From Euptelea pleiosperma (lineage: Eukaryota; Streptophyta; Magnoliopsida; Ranunculales; Eupteleaceae): a DNA stretch of 64,000 nucleotides. Location: positions 26,463,751-26,527,750 of the forward strand of contig CM068543.1 of NCBI GenBank assembly GCA_035048495.1, written 5' to 3'. The translations under genes were made by a program, and so were the position numbers. Below the pieces are notes generated by a model, which worked only from the letters and a program-made list of their open reading frames with translations, was not told the origin of the DNA and made no database searches. How positions within the stretch are numbered: the stretch's first letter is position 1; each line of letters starts with the position of its first letter. Shown one piece after another: positions 22,384-32,075 of this stretch.

Positions 22384-23340
22384 ACTACCTAAGTGGGAAT
22401 AGTCCCACATTGGATAGGAAACAATTCATTGGAAACTTGGAAAGGATAGATATCCTTCCAACAAGAAATGCAAATTGTGCACACACAAGAACAATACCGT
22501 GGTCAGAAGGGTGCTTGAAGCACACTTTGCACTTAGCACATCATGGAGTCGCATTAAGGCTGCTTGACCTCTTTTGACCGTTAGATGGAGAACCTCATGA
22601 TGGAAGCTAGTATGATTAGAGACATCTGTTCAAAGAACTCTCCAGATGAGCATTGGTATGGAGCAACTCAATCTAAGAGTTGGTCACTTAAAAATGGACC
22701 TTGACCACATTTGAAATGAGTAGAATGGGTCTAGAAGACTCAGCTATGCTGGTAGGTTGGTTAAGCCCATTAATGGGCTTCACCTAACACCACCTAGCGC
22801 ATCTCTATAAAATGCGGTGGAAGGGAGAAAGTTGGGTCGTCCCTAACATGACTCTGCTCTAGTAAACAGTCAATAGAAATTAGTGAGAACAGAAGCCCAA
22901 CAAGGTTGGCTCGTGGACAAAGAGTGAGACAGAATCCCATCTAAAGAGAAATTGAGTGAAGCAAAATCAAAGCCCCTCACAGTCTAAGCTTGTGAAGAAC
23001 TAGGCTTGGGTTCTGTACAGACCTTAACTGTCTTTACAAGCCCAATAAAGGGACTCCATGTGCCATTATCAAGTCCACAAAAGGGACTTCATGAGCCCAT
23101 TGTAAGAAGTCGTTCAAACCAAATTTTATCTAGTCTACTTCAGCCCAGACTTGTTTCTAGCTAGCTGAACCTTGTTATACCACTTCCTCTCTTTTGTGGG
23201 TTCATTTTGAAGTTGTTTTGAAGGACTGTCCTGAGTTGACATAACCCAGTTTGATTAAGTCTGTGAGACAGACAATTCAATTGCATTAAGCAATATCTAC
23301 TACCGTTCTGTAGAACTAAAACAAAGTTCTAAAATTAACC
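22384..23340 (+). repeat. LTR-like sequence of unknown family in intron 1
   Basis: It begins with the hairpin GTGGGAATAGTCCCAC and CACATTGGATAGG, followed by a promoter-like CTCTATAAAATGCG at about 22804-22817 and text-like repeats of AAAGGGACT. No clear TG...CA boundary or target duplication was found. Resemblance to LTRs rests on composition and the TATA motif only. Confidence 0.35.
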
Positions 23341-23851
23341 AATTTTTGGGCATTTTGCAAAGAGATCACTTACTTCGTCCCTGTCATACAATGCAAGTAC
23401 ATAAAGAGGCTTGAAACGAGTCTAGTTGTTGAATACTTGAATCATAGGGATAGGGTCGCCATTAATCCTTTGCAAATTGGGAGGCATCAACTATCTCAAG
23501 AAGTGAAGATTCGATTTAATCATATTTAATTAAGGCATATAGCCATTTTCTAGTGCAAGGAAATCCTCAAATTTTCAACATAGTGGTCTACTGTCCCAAG
23601 AACACTCATATAAGTAATATTTAATGACTCGCCAAGTCACTTGTAAATAATCAAGTCATCTCGACCCAATGGACTTTCAAGTCAAGTTTTCGGGTTTTAA
23701 AATACTGACCAGAACTCGATTACAAAGAGCACTTACAAATGAAGAATAAATTACAGCAAAAACCAGAATTTCTTCGAAAACAAACTAAATTGATCGAAAA
23801 TTAAATAACGTAGGAAACAGAGGAGATATAAGAGTAGATATTTTTACTTAC
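23341..23851 (-). other. Upstream end of SCD1-like intron 1
   Basis: No coding or repeat structure recognised. The splice donor GTAAGT of exon 1 is at 23846-23851 (minus strand). Confidence 0.5.
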
Positions 23852-24025
23852 AGTCGGAAGCTGAGGGGGCGGGGGAGGGTAAAGCGAGTGATTGGAGGGA
23901 GGGAATTGATCGAGGAGAGAAGGTAAGTACATGACGTCTGTTCCATGAAATCCTTTGTTCCCATCGAGCGTTCGGATCTCCGGACCGATCCCGCAAACCA
24001 CGAAGTATTCAAAGATCCGAGCCAT
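23852..24025 (-). CDS. SCD1: SCD1-like DENN-domain protein gene, exon 1 with start codon
   Basis: The ATG at 24025 opens 58 codons: MARIFEYFVVCGIGPEIRTL, then DGNKGFHGTDVMYLPSLLDQ, a Pro-rich YPPPPPQLPT, and a donor ACT|GTAAGT at 23851. This is the highly conserved N-terminus of plant SCD1, a large DENN-domain protein with C-terminal WD40 repeats that acts with SCD2 in membrane trafficking, cytokinesis and cell expansion. It joins in phase 0 to exon 2 (9177-9270), where the continuation CVLPAGVEF is exactly what the family has. The frame is open with no damage. Codon and base composition (GC-rich Pro stretch) differ from the surrounding AT-rich repeats. The rest of the gene lies beyond the left edge of the window. 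Confidence 0.9.
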
Positions 24026-24200
24026 GGCTTCTCTGCTCTTTTAACGAGAAACGAAGAAAAAATTCCTCCCGGATCTGCTTTCCTCCTCAATCTCCGCCTG
24101 CTACTCTGGCGAGATGCTCTGAGATCTGCTCCGATCTGGTTCTCATGGTGTTTTCTCCTGCGGGAGTTTTTTTTATTTTTTTTAATTTTTTTAATAGCAC
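24026..24200 (-). promoter_or_regulatory. Probable 5' UTR and proximal promoter of the SCD1-like gene
   Basis: Upstream of the ATG (minus strand) is GC-richer leader-like sequence with TCTTCGTTTCTCGTT and pyrimidine-rich stretches, then an A/T run (TATTAAAAAAATT, about 24182-24194) that could serve as a weak TATA region. Transcript start is not determinable from sequence alone. Confidence 0.4.
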
Positions 24201-24299
24201 TTGCAGGAGATTAATTCCAGAAAGAAAAAAGGAAAATACTCAAAATAGAGCTGGTATCGATCTGGTTTGCTTTAAAACATGGGCTCGGAAAAAAGTTTG

Positions 24300-25104
24300 C
24301 TCCACAGGGTCGTTGTAAACTTTGCTCGACCCCTCACTAAAATGACACGTGGCAACAATGGACCCACTGACACACAAAAAAAATCTGATTGTATAGGACC
24401 CGGTCCCATCTCGAGTTTCAAGGACCCTCCCAAAATGCCACATTGCAAAATCTTTTGGGCCAACTGACGATTAATGTTTGGCCCATCACTTGGGTGACCA
24501 GTAAAACTTTATGACAGGGGTCGGATGTTTTTCCAATCCCTAGGTGGACATACAAACAAAAAATCAGCTTGATTAGTGATTTCAAACCTTTGGATCTTTG
24601 TACCTCAAATAATGTTCAATAATGCTCAAATTCCCACGGTAAAAATCAACAAGATAATTCCAATCCAATGGCTAGAAATCACTAGTCAGGTGGATTTTTG
24701 CTTGTGGGTCCACCTAGGGATTGACCAAACATCCTTACGGTTAGAGTCCTCTAAGAGTGTGCCTTGTGGCTCAATTGCGTCCTGCCATCGGCCTCGATGA
24801 GAGGGCCCTGTCATCAAAGTTTTACTATGGGTAACCCACACACAAAAAATCGGCCTGGTGGTGATTTGGTCATTAGATTTGAGCTTTTTACATCCTGGGC
24901 TTGGATCTCATCCATTGGCCTGTTCATGAAGCGTAGCTATGATGAAAATAAGCTTAAGTCCAACTGCTAGAAATCATCAATCTGGCTGTTTTTTGGTGTC
25001 TATGTTCACCGGGTTGGGAAGCATTCATGGGTCAGTGGACCTGAAAGAGTGTCACATGGCATTATTGGGAAGGGGTCCTATCAAACTTTGTGTGAGACTC
25101 GGTC
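24300..25104. repeat. FB2: foldback-family repeat upstream of the SCD1-like gene
   Basis: It shares phrases with FB1, FB3 and FB4: ATTTCAAACCTTTGGATC, CACCTAGGGATTGACCAAAC, CCTCTAAGAGTGTGCC and GACACGTGGCAACAATGG. Outer ends are not clear. It runs up to the LTR-like sequence that hAT-3 interrupts. Confidence 0.55.
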
Positions 25105-25112
25105 CTATAAAA

Positions 25113-26068
25113 TAGGGCTGCAACTCGGGCGGGTTGGGTTGGGTTGGGGCTCAACCCGCCCAACCCAACCTTCAGATCATCAAGCCCGAGCCCGAGCCCA
25201 ACCAAAGGTCGGGCCTAACGTGTTCAGGCCGAGCCCAACCCAATCGAGTTGGCCGGGTTCACCGGGTTAGTAGAGAGAAAATTGAAAAAGGGGAGATGAA
25301 AGAGAGGTTCATAGCCGGAGGTCGCCTGGTCAGAATCCTCATCGGTTTGTTACATGAGACACTCACTCATATAACATAGTGATCCAATACCGCAATACCA
25401 CTCTCTACTTTTCCAAACATCAACGGTGATATCATGGTTTTGATTAAGTCCTGACACTACCAGCGAACATTAGTAAACGACCAAACTTTCCCCATTATCC
25501 CCATCCCATCCTCAATAAATCACTTGTTCCATTGAATACAAACCAGCCACTCATTCTCTCTAGATCTCTGTGAGATAATCACTAAAATGATAGGCAATAA
25601 GAGGAAACCTGCAAAGCTTCTCCTACCTGACCATTAGAGAGCCAACGAGTTGCAGAAATACGAGCCCCTCGTCACTCATCCCCACATAACAATCTGAATG
25701 CGAACCATGTACTCGTTGAGGAGCAATGGCAACATGAACGGCTTATCAAGGAGAGAGGGGATAGTAGAGAGGAGGAGCGTAGGGGAGGGGGGCATTTAGG
25801 GCTTTGGAAAGGAAAGGGAGAGGGGCTTAGGAGAGAGGAGAGGGGAGGAGGAGTTTAGGGTTTGTAAAAATTACCTTATGTTACATATCGGGCTCGGGTT
25901 GGGCCAGGTTGTTACAGGCCTCAACCTGAGCCCAACCCGAGTTTCGATCGGGCTTTAAAATATAGGCCCGAGCCCGAGCCCGAGTCCTGTAGATATCAAT
26001 CCAAGCCCGGCCTGAGGTCGGGTTAAGCCCATCGGGCTCGGGTTGAGCCCGCCCAAGTTGCAGCCCTA
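25113..26068. mobile_element. hAT-3: 956-bp hAT-type non-autonomous transposon
   Basis: Terminal inverted repeats begin TAGGGCTGCAACTCGGGCGG at 25113 and end with the complement (CCGCCCAAGTTGCAGCCCTA) at 26068. A perfect 8-bp duplication CTATAAAA flanks it (25105-25112 and 26069-26076), diagnostic of hAT. The ends are enriched in GGTTGGG, CCCGAGCCCGAGC and related subterminal motifs in both orientations, and the middle (about 25280-25860) is non-coding. No transposase is present, so it depends on another hAT element. Confidence 0.92.
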
Positions 26069-26162
26069 CTATAAAAGCCAAGCTCATAAAAGTTGATTGT
26101 TGTGAGTTCAATCACTCCATTCTCTCTCTAAAACCCTACTCTTCTTCTCTTTCTAATCTTTC

Positions 26163-26238
<76 letters not shown>

Positions 26239-26270
26239 CTTTTGGTGACAATCAAGTTTACAACAGTTGG
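26069..26270 (+). repeat. LTR-like tail with long CT microsatellite
   Basis: After hAT-3 comes CTATAAAAGCCAAGC, then CACTCCATTCTCTCTC, a (CT)34 tract at 26166-26233 and TTTTGGTGACAA, similar in layout to the end of the CopC LTR. The part upstream of the TATA would be the sequence just before 25105. No primer binding site follows, so it may be a remnant or solo LTR. Confidence 0.45.
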
Positions 26271-26370
26271 CCCATCAATTAGATAGTCCTGATCTGTGAG
26301 TAGAATATTTCATGGCACATATGATGCATGCACACATTTTAATGAAGAGGGGGTCCCTTGACTCGATGTC

Positions 26371-26573
26371 TTTTTTTTTTTTTTTTTTTGAAACCGTGGG
26401 TATCCGGGCATCTTAGAGCACCCGACTAGTCCCCGGGGGCATGATAGTCACCCCTTCCACACATGCCGGAGTGTACTGGAAGAGTTTACTCTTTCCAGGG
26501 GGTGGCCCCAAGGAGAGTTGAACTCATAACCTCCTACTTTTTGGAGTGGAGTCCTGGCCATCTGCACTCAACC
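26371..26573 (-). mobile_element. SINE, minus strand
   Basis: A 203-bp element with a poly(A) tail seen as T19 at 26371-26389 on the plus strand, flanked by direct repeats CTTGACTCGATGTC (26357-26370) and CTTGGCTTGATGTC (26574-26587), with two mismatches. On the minus strand the head holds GAGTGCAGATGGCCAGGACT and GAGTTCAACTCTCC, possible A-box and B-box of an RNA polymerase III promoter from a tRNA-derived SINE. No coding capacity. Confidence 0.75.
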
Positions 26574-26587
26574 CTTGGCTTGATGTC

Positions 26588-27691
26588 GTTTAACCAAGTT
26601 GATAGAAAAGGACATGAATTGAGGCAAGGAAAAATGTTTGAATCAATGGTTCATAAAAATAACATGTGCTCTACAAGAAAAAGTATACAAATCTCAGATG
26701 GCTATGGTTACTCCATCTAGTTGAATTTTCACTAGAGTTGTTACTGAGTCGACACTAAGTGTTCCTTGTTTATATGGTTAACTTATTCATTTTTGGAGAA
26801 TCACAATTATTCATCATTTCTTGTCCAAATGAAATGTGATTGAACAAATATAGCAAAGAACCTATCCAATGCTGAAGTTGACTTCATATAGTAGGGACAA
26901 CGCATAGAGGATGATAGAGGTACAGTCTAGAAAGAAAACATGTCCCCTAAAATATTATAATTTATCTATCCAAAAATTCATGAGAAGGTATGTATTAGTT
27001 AAACTCAGATATAGGTTTGCAGTTTAACAACATATTTGTGAAGAAACATGTGCAGTAAAGTGTTTAAAAATTAAGCCTAAAAAGGACACCTCAATTTTTT
27101 TTACTAATGCAAGAAACAAGAAATGTGAAGATAAACAAGTAAGAGATTTCAAGAAACAAATGGGAAACAGCAATAGGAAATTGGAAATGCTCGCCAATTA
27201 AAAAACTACACTTGCATTTGGAAATGCATTTCCCAAGAAATGTCAATCGCACTAAAAAAATGCATTCCCTGCAACTATAGGCAATCATTCCCATGTTCTA
27301 CTCACATTAATAGAGTGTGATTGTAGATTAATTATATCTTTTCATCATTAGTTATAGCTCAATAAACATATAGGACGTTAATTTTGTTATTTCTGCATTT
27401 GGTTTAGTTGGACTTGTGTTTCTTTATGTTTCAGATATTATTTAGTTGAGTTGGCTTTTATATTGATCTAACATTTATTAGGATTTTGTGATTCTCGTGA
27501 TGTATTGGGATTTGTTCCCAACTCGTGCCTCGGGATTCGTACACAGATAGAGATATTCTAGATACGGGTTGTGGGCGTGACACACAAAGAGCGATCTGGA
27601 ATTTCGGATCAATGACTTAGTCACGATTTTTGGTGAGTGTTACGTCCTCTAATTGGCATTATTTAGTCTATTTTTCTCTTCCCTTAGCCCC
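26588..27691. other. AT-rich spacer, nothing recognised
   Basis: No gene, terminal repeat or conserved domain seen. A phrase near 27560-27590 (GATACGGGTTGTGGGCGTGAC) resembles the end of the Ty3-type LTR at 44470-44488 and may be a remnant. Confidence 0.4.
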
Positions 27692-27694
27692 TTA

Positions 27695-28270
27695 GAGCAT
27701 CTCCAAAGCCAAAATGCTAAAAAGCCCTCTCAATTCTATATTTTGAGACAGCTATAGAGCCAAAATGTTATATTTGGCATGACATGCTCCAATGGTGCAA
27801 TGCTATATCTCAATGTATTTTTTGGATTGAGTTATTTTTATGGGTTGATTTTAACTTGGGGATTTGAGCATTATTTGGGGTTCAAGATCAAAAGGTTTGA
27901 AATCACTAATCAGGCCTTTTGGTTTGTAGGTCCACATGGGGATTGGCCAAACATCCATACGGTCAGCATCCTCTAAAAATGTGCCTCGTGGACAGTCGAT
28001 CAGCCAATCATGGGTTGATTTTAATCGTTGGATTTTGAGCATTTTTTGGGGTACAAGATCTAAAGGTTTGAATAGGTCAAAAGAGTGAAAACCCATAATT
28101 AAAGCTGCCACATGCTAAAATATAGCATATGCTATATCCTGTGCCAAATATAGCATATGCTATATTTTAGCATTGCAATAGCACAATGTTGGATTGGAGC
28201 ACCCTTTTTTCACCCACTGTGCCAAATTTTAGGATAGCACAGGTGGGATAGCATAGCGTTGGAGATGCTC
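27695..28270. mobile_element. Harb-1: PIF/Harbinger-type MITE carrying an FB3 fragment
   Basis: Termini GAGCATCTCCAA (27695) and TTGGAGATGCTC (ending 28270) are exact inverted repeats and are flanked by the 3-bp duplication TTA (27692-27694 and 28271-28273), typical of PIF/Harbinger. Inside are AATATAGCATATGCTATAT palindromes and an FB-family fragment (27820-28090). No transposase. Confidence 0.8.
27820..28090. repeat. FB3: foldback-family fragment inside Harb-1
   Basis: Contains TTATGGGTTGATTTTAAC, TTTGAGCATTATTTGG, GGTTTGAAATCACTAATCA, GATTGGCCAAACATCCATAC and CATCCTCTAAAAATGTGCC, the diagnostic phrases of the FB family. Confidence 0.6.
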
Positions 28271-28273
28271 TTA

Positions 28274-29048
28274 CATATATGGGCTTTACCCTAGTTAGAA
28301 AACATACTATTTTGCCCAAAATCTCCTTTGATATCCTACGAAGATAAAAAGAGTTTGGTTTATTGTGAGTCTCACTTATTTTATCCTAGCTTCATCCTTT
28401 TGTGTATACTTCCAAGACTTGATTGCTTCCACTATATCATCTCAAGTCTTCCTCTTCTACGAGTAGAGGAGAATCTCTGTGAATGAAATAATCTTGTTGA
28501 AACATCTATCGAAGATTCAACCCATTTGGTTTGGATTCTTTTAAAGGTTAGTATTTCAATGATAGCCCTTTAGATGAATATTTACTATCAATATCTATGA
28601 ACCTTTATTTGTTTATACACTTAGTGAGTGGTTACTCGTTGTGACTAAGTTGGGGATTGTATATTCCTTTAGAATTGAGGTGCTCCTAGCCTAGTTGACT
28701 GACTTGGTGCTTCGAGAGTGATTCTCGAGTGTTATGTTGAGTGGATTCTTAGTCGGTAGTTCATTAAATTGAAAAGTGTTATAATACATGATTGAGTGAA
28801 TAATACATTACTCGTGTTGAGTGTGGTGCAATTGTGAATCTTCGTTATTTTGTCTCAAATTGATTATTTTATCAATCTTACTTGTGGGTGAATGTTAACA
28901 TGTTTAACGCTTTGAACAATTTTGCATGAGATTACATGTTAATTTGGATCTACATTTTTTAAGTTGTAAATAAATTTTAATTGTCCTATAACCCCCCTCT
29001 AAGAATTGTCAGAGTAGTTGAAAGGGAATTTCAATTGGTATCAGAGCT
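28274..29048 (+). repeat. CopE LTR tail and primer binding site
   Basis: The sequence ends AATTTCA at 29033 and is followed by the iMet-type primer binding site TGGTATCAGAGCT (29036-29048), preceded by TATAACCCCCCTCT, a usual feature of copia LTR ends. The LTR start could not be located. It may lie upstream of Harb-1, which would then sit inside the LTR. Confidence 0.65.
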
Positions 29049-29102
29049 AGATCACTTGTTAAAGTTCTAACAACCCGAGTGTGATCCGTAGGTTCCCTTA
29101 TA

Positions 29103-30002
29103 ATGGCTATGAGTCAAAAGGGCTACTCTATTTCTAGACCTACTCTATTCAATGGTACAAATTATGCATATTGGAAGTCTAAAATGAGGATTCCTCAAAT
29201 CTATCAGTGAAATGATTTGAGAAGTAGTGAAAATGGGATGGACTTCCCCTACTGTTGCATCAATTGTTGGTGAAATGACCATCATCACTATTATAACAAA
29301 ATGTGATTGGAGTATTGGTGATAAGGAAGCATATACCTTTAACAACAAAGCCTTAAATGCCATAAATTGTTCCTTATCACTCGACGAATTCCAAAGAATC
29401 TTTGTTTGTGAAATGACCAAATAGCATGGGATATTTTGGAGATGACCCATGAAGGAACTAGTCCAGTTACAGTGTCAAAACTTCAAATGCTTATAACCCA
29501 GTTCGAAATCATAAGACTCACTAAAGATGAGACTTTCATGGACTTTTACACAAAATTTAGAGAAATAAATAATTCTATGTGGGGTTTTGGTGGAGCTATC
29601 CTGAAGTCTAAAATGTAAGAAATGTTTGAGATCTTTACCTAATATGTTTCACCAAAAAATCACTACCATTAAGGAAAGCAAAGATGTTGACCCAATTAAA
29701 TTAGAAGAACATATAGGGTCAATAAAAACCTTTGAACTTAAACTCCTAACTCCTACTAAAAGGGGAATATCTTTAAAAACCCCCAAGAAACAAGCTAGAG
29801 AAGAAGATGGCTCTGACGAGTCAAGTAACATTGAAGAAGAGGTTGCTCTCCTAGCTAAAAATTTCAAAAATTCTTTAAAAACAAAGATAGAAGAAACTTT
29901 GTTCAAAGAAACAAGAAACCTTTTGAAATGAGTAATAAATATAAAAGGGAAGACAATACAATGTAAACATTTCTTTGATTTGATCATCAAGAAATTTGGA
30001 TG
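29103..30002 (+). pseudogene. CopE gag (DUF4219/UBN2 type), interrupted by CopF
   Basis: The ATG at 29103 opens MAMSQKGYSISRPTLFNGTN, then YAYWKSKMRI, the typical start of a copia gag. Stops follow at about 29209 and 29420. The UBN2-like part continues WDILEMTHEGTSPVTVSKLQ, DETFMDFYTKFREINNSM and NVRSLPNMFHQKITTIKESK, then a Lys/Glu-rich stretch (29749-29930). The zinc knuckle that should follow is degenerate around 29960-30000. The gag ends at the CopF LTR (30003). A continuation on the far side of CopF (52568) is not recognisable with confidence. Confidence 0.75.
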
Positions 30003-30211
30003 TGTTAGAAGTATAAAGTCCTAGGGTTTGAGAGAAGAAAGAGAGAGAGAGTCACAAACTTCGGTAGTTTGGCCTCTTTATTACGATATATATACTAGTC
30101 ACTTAAGTGATGTGGGCCCACTAACATTAATAGAACATATGGGCCCAATACTATACATAAAGCACAACTATGTAATATAAACATAAAGAAAATAAACTAA
30201 GAACTCTAATA
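30003..30211 (-). repeat. 3' LTR of CopF
   Basis: Minus-strand LTR adjoining the polypurine tract. It shares GTGGGCCCAC and ATGTTCTATTAATG phrases and the tail CTCTCAAACCCTAGG with the copies at 52344 and 53560. Confidence 0.85.
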
Positions 30212-30221
30212 CTCCCCCTCA

Positions 30222-31278
30222 ATCCGGAGCATACAAATCAAACATGCCGAGCTTGATACATAAAGTAGAAAAGGGGTTCTTAGGCATGGCCTCTGTAAGA
30301 ACATGTCCCAACTAATTTGCTGACTTGATATATGGAGTGATAATCCATTTGTGTAACACCATGTCACGGAAAAAATAATATTCAAACTCGATGTGCTTTG
30401 TCCGCTCATGAACCATTGGATTGCTAGCAATAAAGCTAGCAAACTGGTAATCACAATACATGGGCATAGGACTAGGAGAAGGAACCTCAAATCTCATCTC
30501 CTTAAGAAGGAACCAAACCCATAACGTCTCACACGCAGTGTGAGCCATAGCCTGTATTCTGCTTCGACACTGGAGCAAGCGGCAACATTCTGCTTCTTAC
30601 TACGTAAAGTCACCAAATTACTATGAACAAATGTACAGTAACTTGAGTAGTAGATCGACGATTTGTACAACTACCAGCCCAATCAGCATCAGAGAAACCT
30701 GTAATAATTAAAGTTTGTAATGGTCGATACAACAATCCTTTGCCTAATAACTCATTTAAATAACATAGAATCTAAAAAACTACATCCCAATGTGGCTGTC
30801 GTGGGGCATGCATAAATTGATGGACTAACTACGCCAATAACAAAGGTCATGTCTGGATGAGTGATAGTAAGAAAAATCAACTTACCAACTAATCGACGAT
30901 AACGACCAGCATCAACATAAACCTTCTCCTATCCAACATTAAGCTTAACAGTGGGATTCATAGGAGTATTAACTAGCTTAGAGCGTATCGTACCTATCTC
31001 AAAAAAGAGGTGTAACACATACTTGCATTGAGAAAGGCTAATACCAATTTTGGAACGAGCAACCTCGATGCCAAGAAAATAACGGAGAAGACCCAAATCC
31101 TTAGTATGAAACTATCTAGACAAATGAGTCTTCAAGGCTAAGATACCACAGAAGTCACTTTCTCTGATAATTATATCATCCACATACACAATCAGAATAA
31201 TAACACCAGCGAAAGACCATCTAAAAAAATTGAATGAGTGAAAGTAGAAAACCATGACCGAGCAGAACTCATGAATTG
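30222..31278 (-). pseudogene. CopF RT end and RNase H remnant
   Basis: From 31278 downward the minus strand reads WSFAGVIILIVYVDDIIIRE, containing the RT catalytic YVDD, and then KTHLSR. The connection region follows in broken frames, and then RNase H: SRIQAMAHTACETLWVWFLL, MYCDYQFASFIASNPMVHER and TKHIEFEYYFFRDMV, ending near 30222 just before the polypurine tract. The upstream part of RT continues at 40137, across SirA. Catalytic CDN is changed to CDY, and several stops occur. Confidence 0.8.
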
Positions 31279-31621
31279 TGTAAGGAATATTTTCATATTC
31301 TAGTTTGGCAAAGATTCTGTATGACATAAAAACATTCACGTAACCGTTCCTACGAGCACCAGTGTAGTGTGAAGATGTCGTAGTACGCATACTTCATCGA
31401 CTACGTGAAGACTAGAAGACAGAGACAATAAGGATTAGACAGTTGACGACAGGAGTTATCTGAGTAACTGCCTATTTGTCGATTATAGATCATGTACGCT
31501 CGCTTAGGAAGGTAAGTGACTTAGTGGCTATATGAATAGGTTTAAATAAATAAAATATATTGGTCAAACCTAGTCATTGGACAGAACTGAGTCTAAGTCA
31601 ATGTTATTGATTTCTGGGAAA

Positions 31622-32075
31622 GTCCAATCGATTGGACTATTTGGGCCAATCGATTGGATAAAGCCTAATCGATTGGAGACCTCTATTAAATCGATTGGAG
31701 TCTACGAGACAGAACTTGATAAAGCCCAATAGATTAGAGACCTCTGTTAAATCGATTGGAGTCTACGAGATAGAACTTGATCAAAGCCCAATTGATTGGA
31801 GACCTCTGTTAAATCGATTGAGCTTACGGGGCAGAAACTTATTTAAGGTCGATCGATTGGACTATGAACAATTGATTAGATTTACGAAGGAAAAACCCAT
31901 CCGTATAAGGCCAATCGATTGGACCCAAAACTCAATCGATTGGACTTGGCCAAATTGATTGGACCCAGAGTACAATCGGTTGGACTTCACACGAATTGAG
32001 TATTTCTCAGATTCGAAATTCTAATTTCCATTATCCCACGTTCTAAAGGGCTCAGGGTTATGAATTCTATAAATA
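31622..32075 (+). promoter_or_regulatory. SirA LTR promoter: CAATCGATTG palindrome array and TATA box
   Basis: About 14 exact or near-exact copies of the palindrome CAATCGATTG lie between 31622 and 31985. Part of the array is a 62-bp unit repeated three times (about 31660-31835). The TATA box TATAAATA (32068-32075) lies about 85 bp downstream. The same arrangement is found in the other three SirA/SirB LTRs. Confidence 0.75.

Noticed and set aside
23374..23421. Possible extra exon between SCD1-like exons 1 and 2 (a CTAG acceptor, 16 codons, GTAAGT donor, minus strand)
   Set aside because: The SCD1 family has no sequence between the two conserved parts that exons 1 and 2 encode, and the peptide has no family match that I recognise. 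Taken as chance.
24257..24470. Overlapping open frames near 24240-24470 as genes
   Set aside because: Three frames on both strands overlap, with no motifs, in FB-family repeat sequence.
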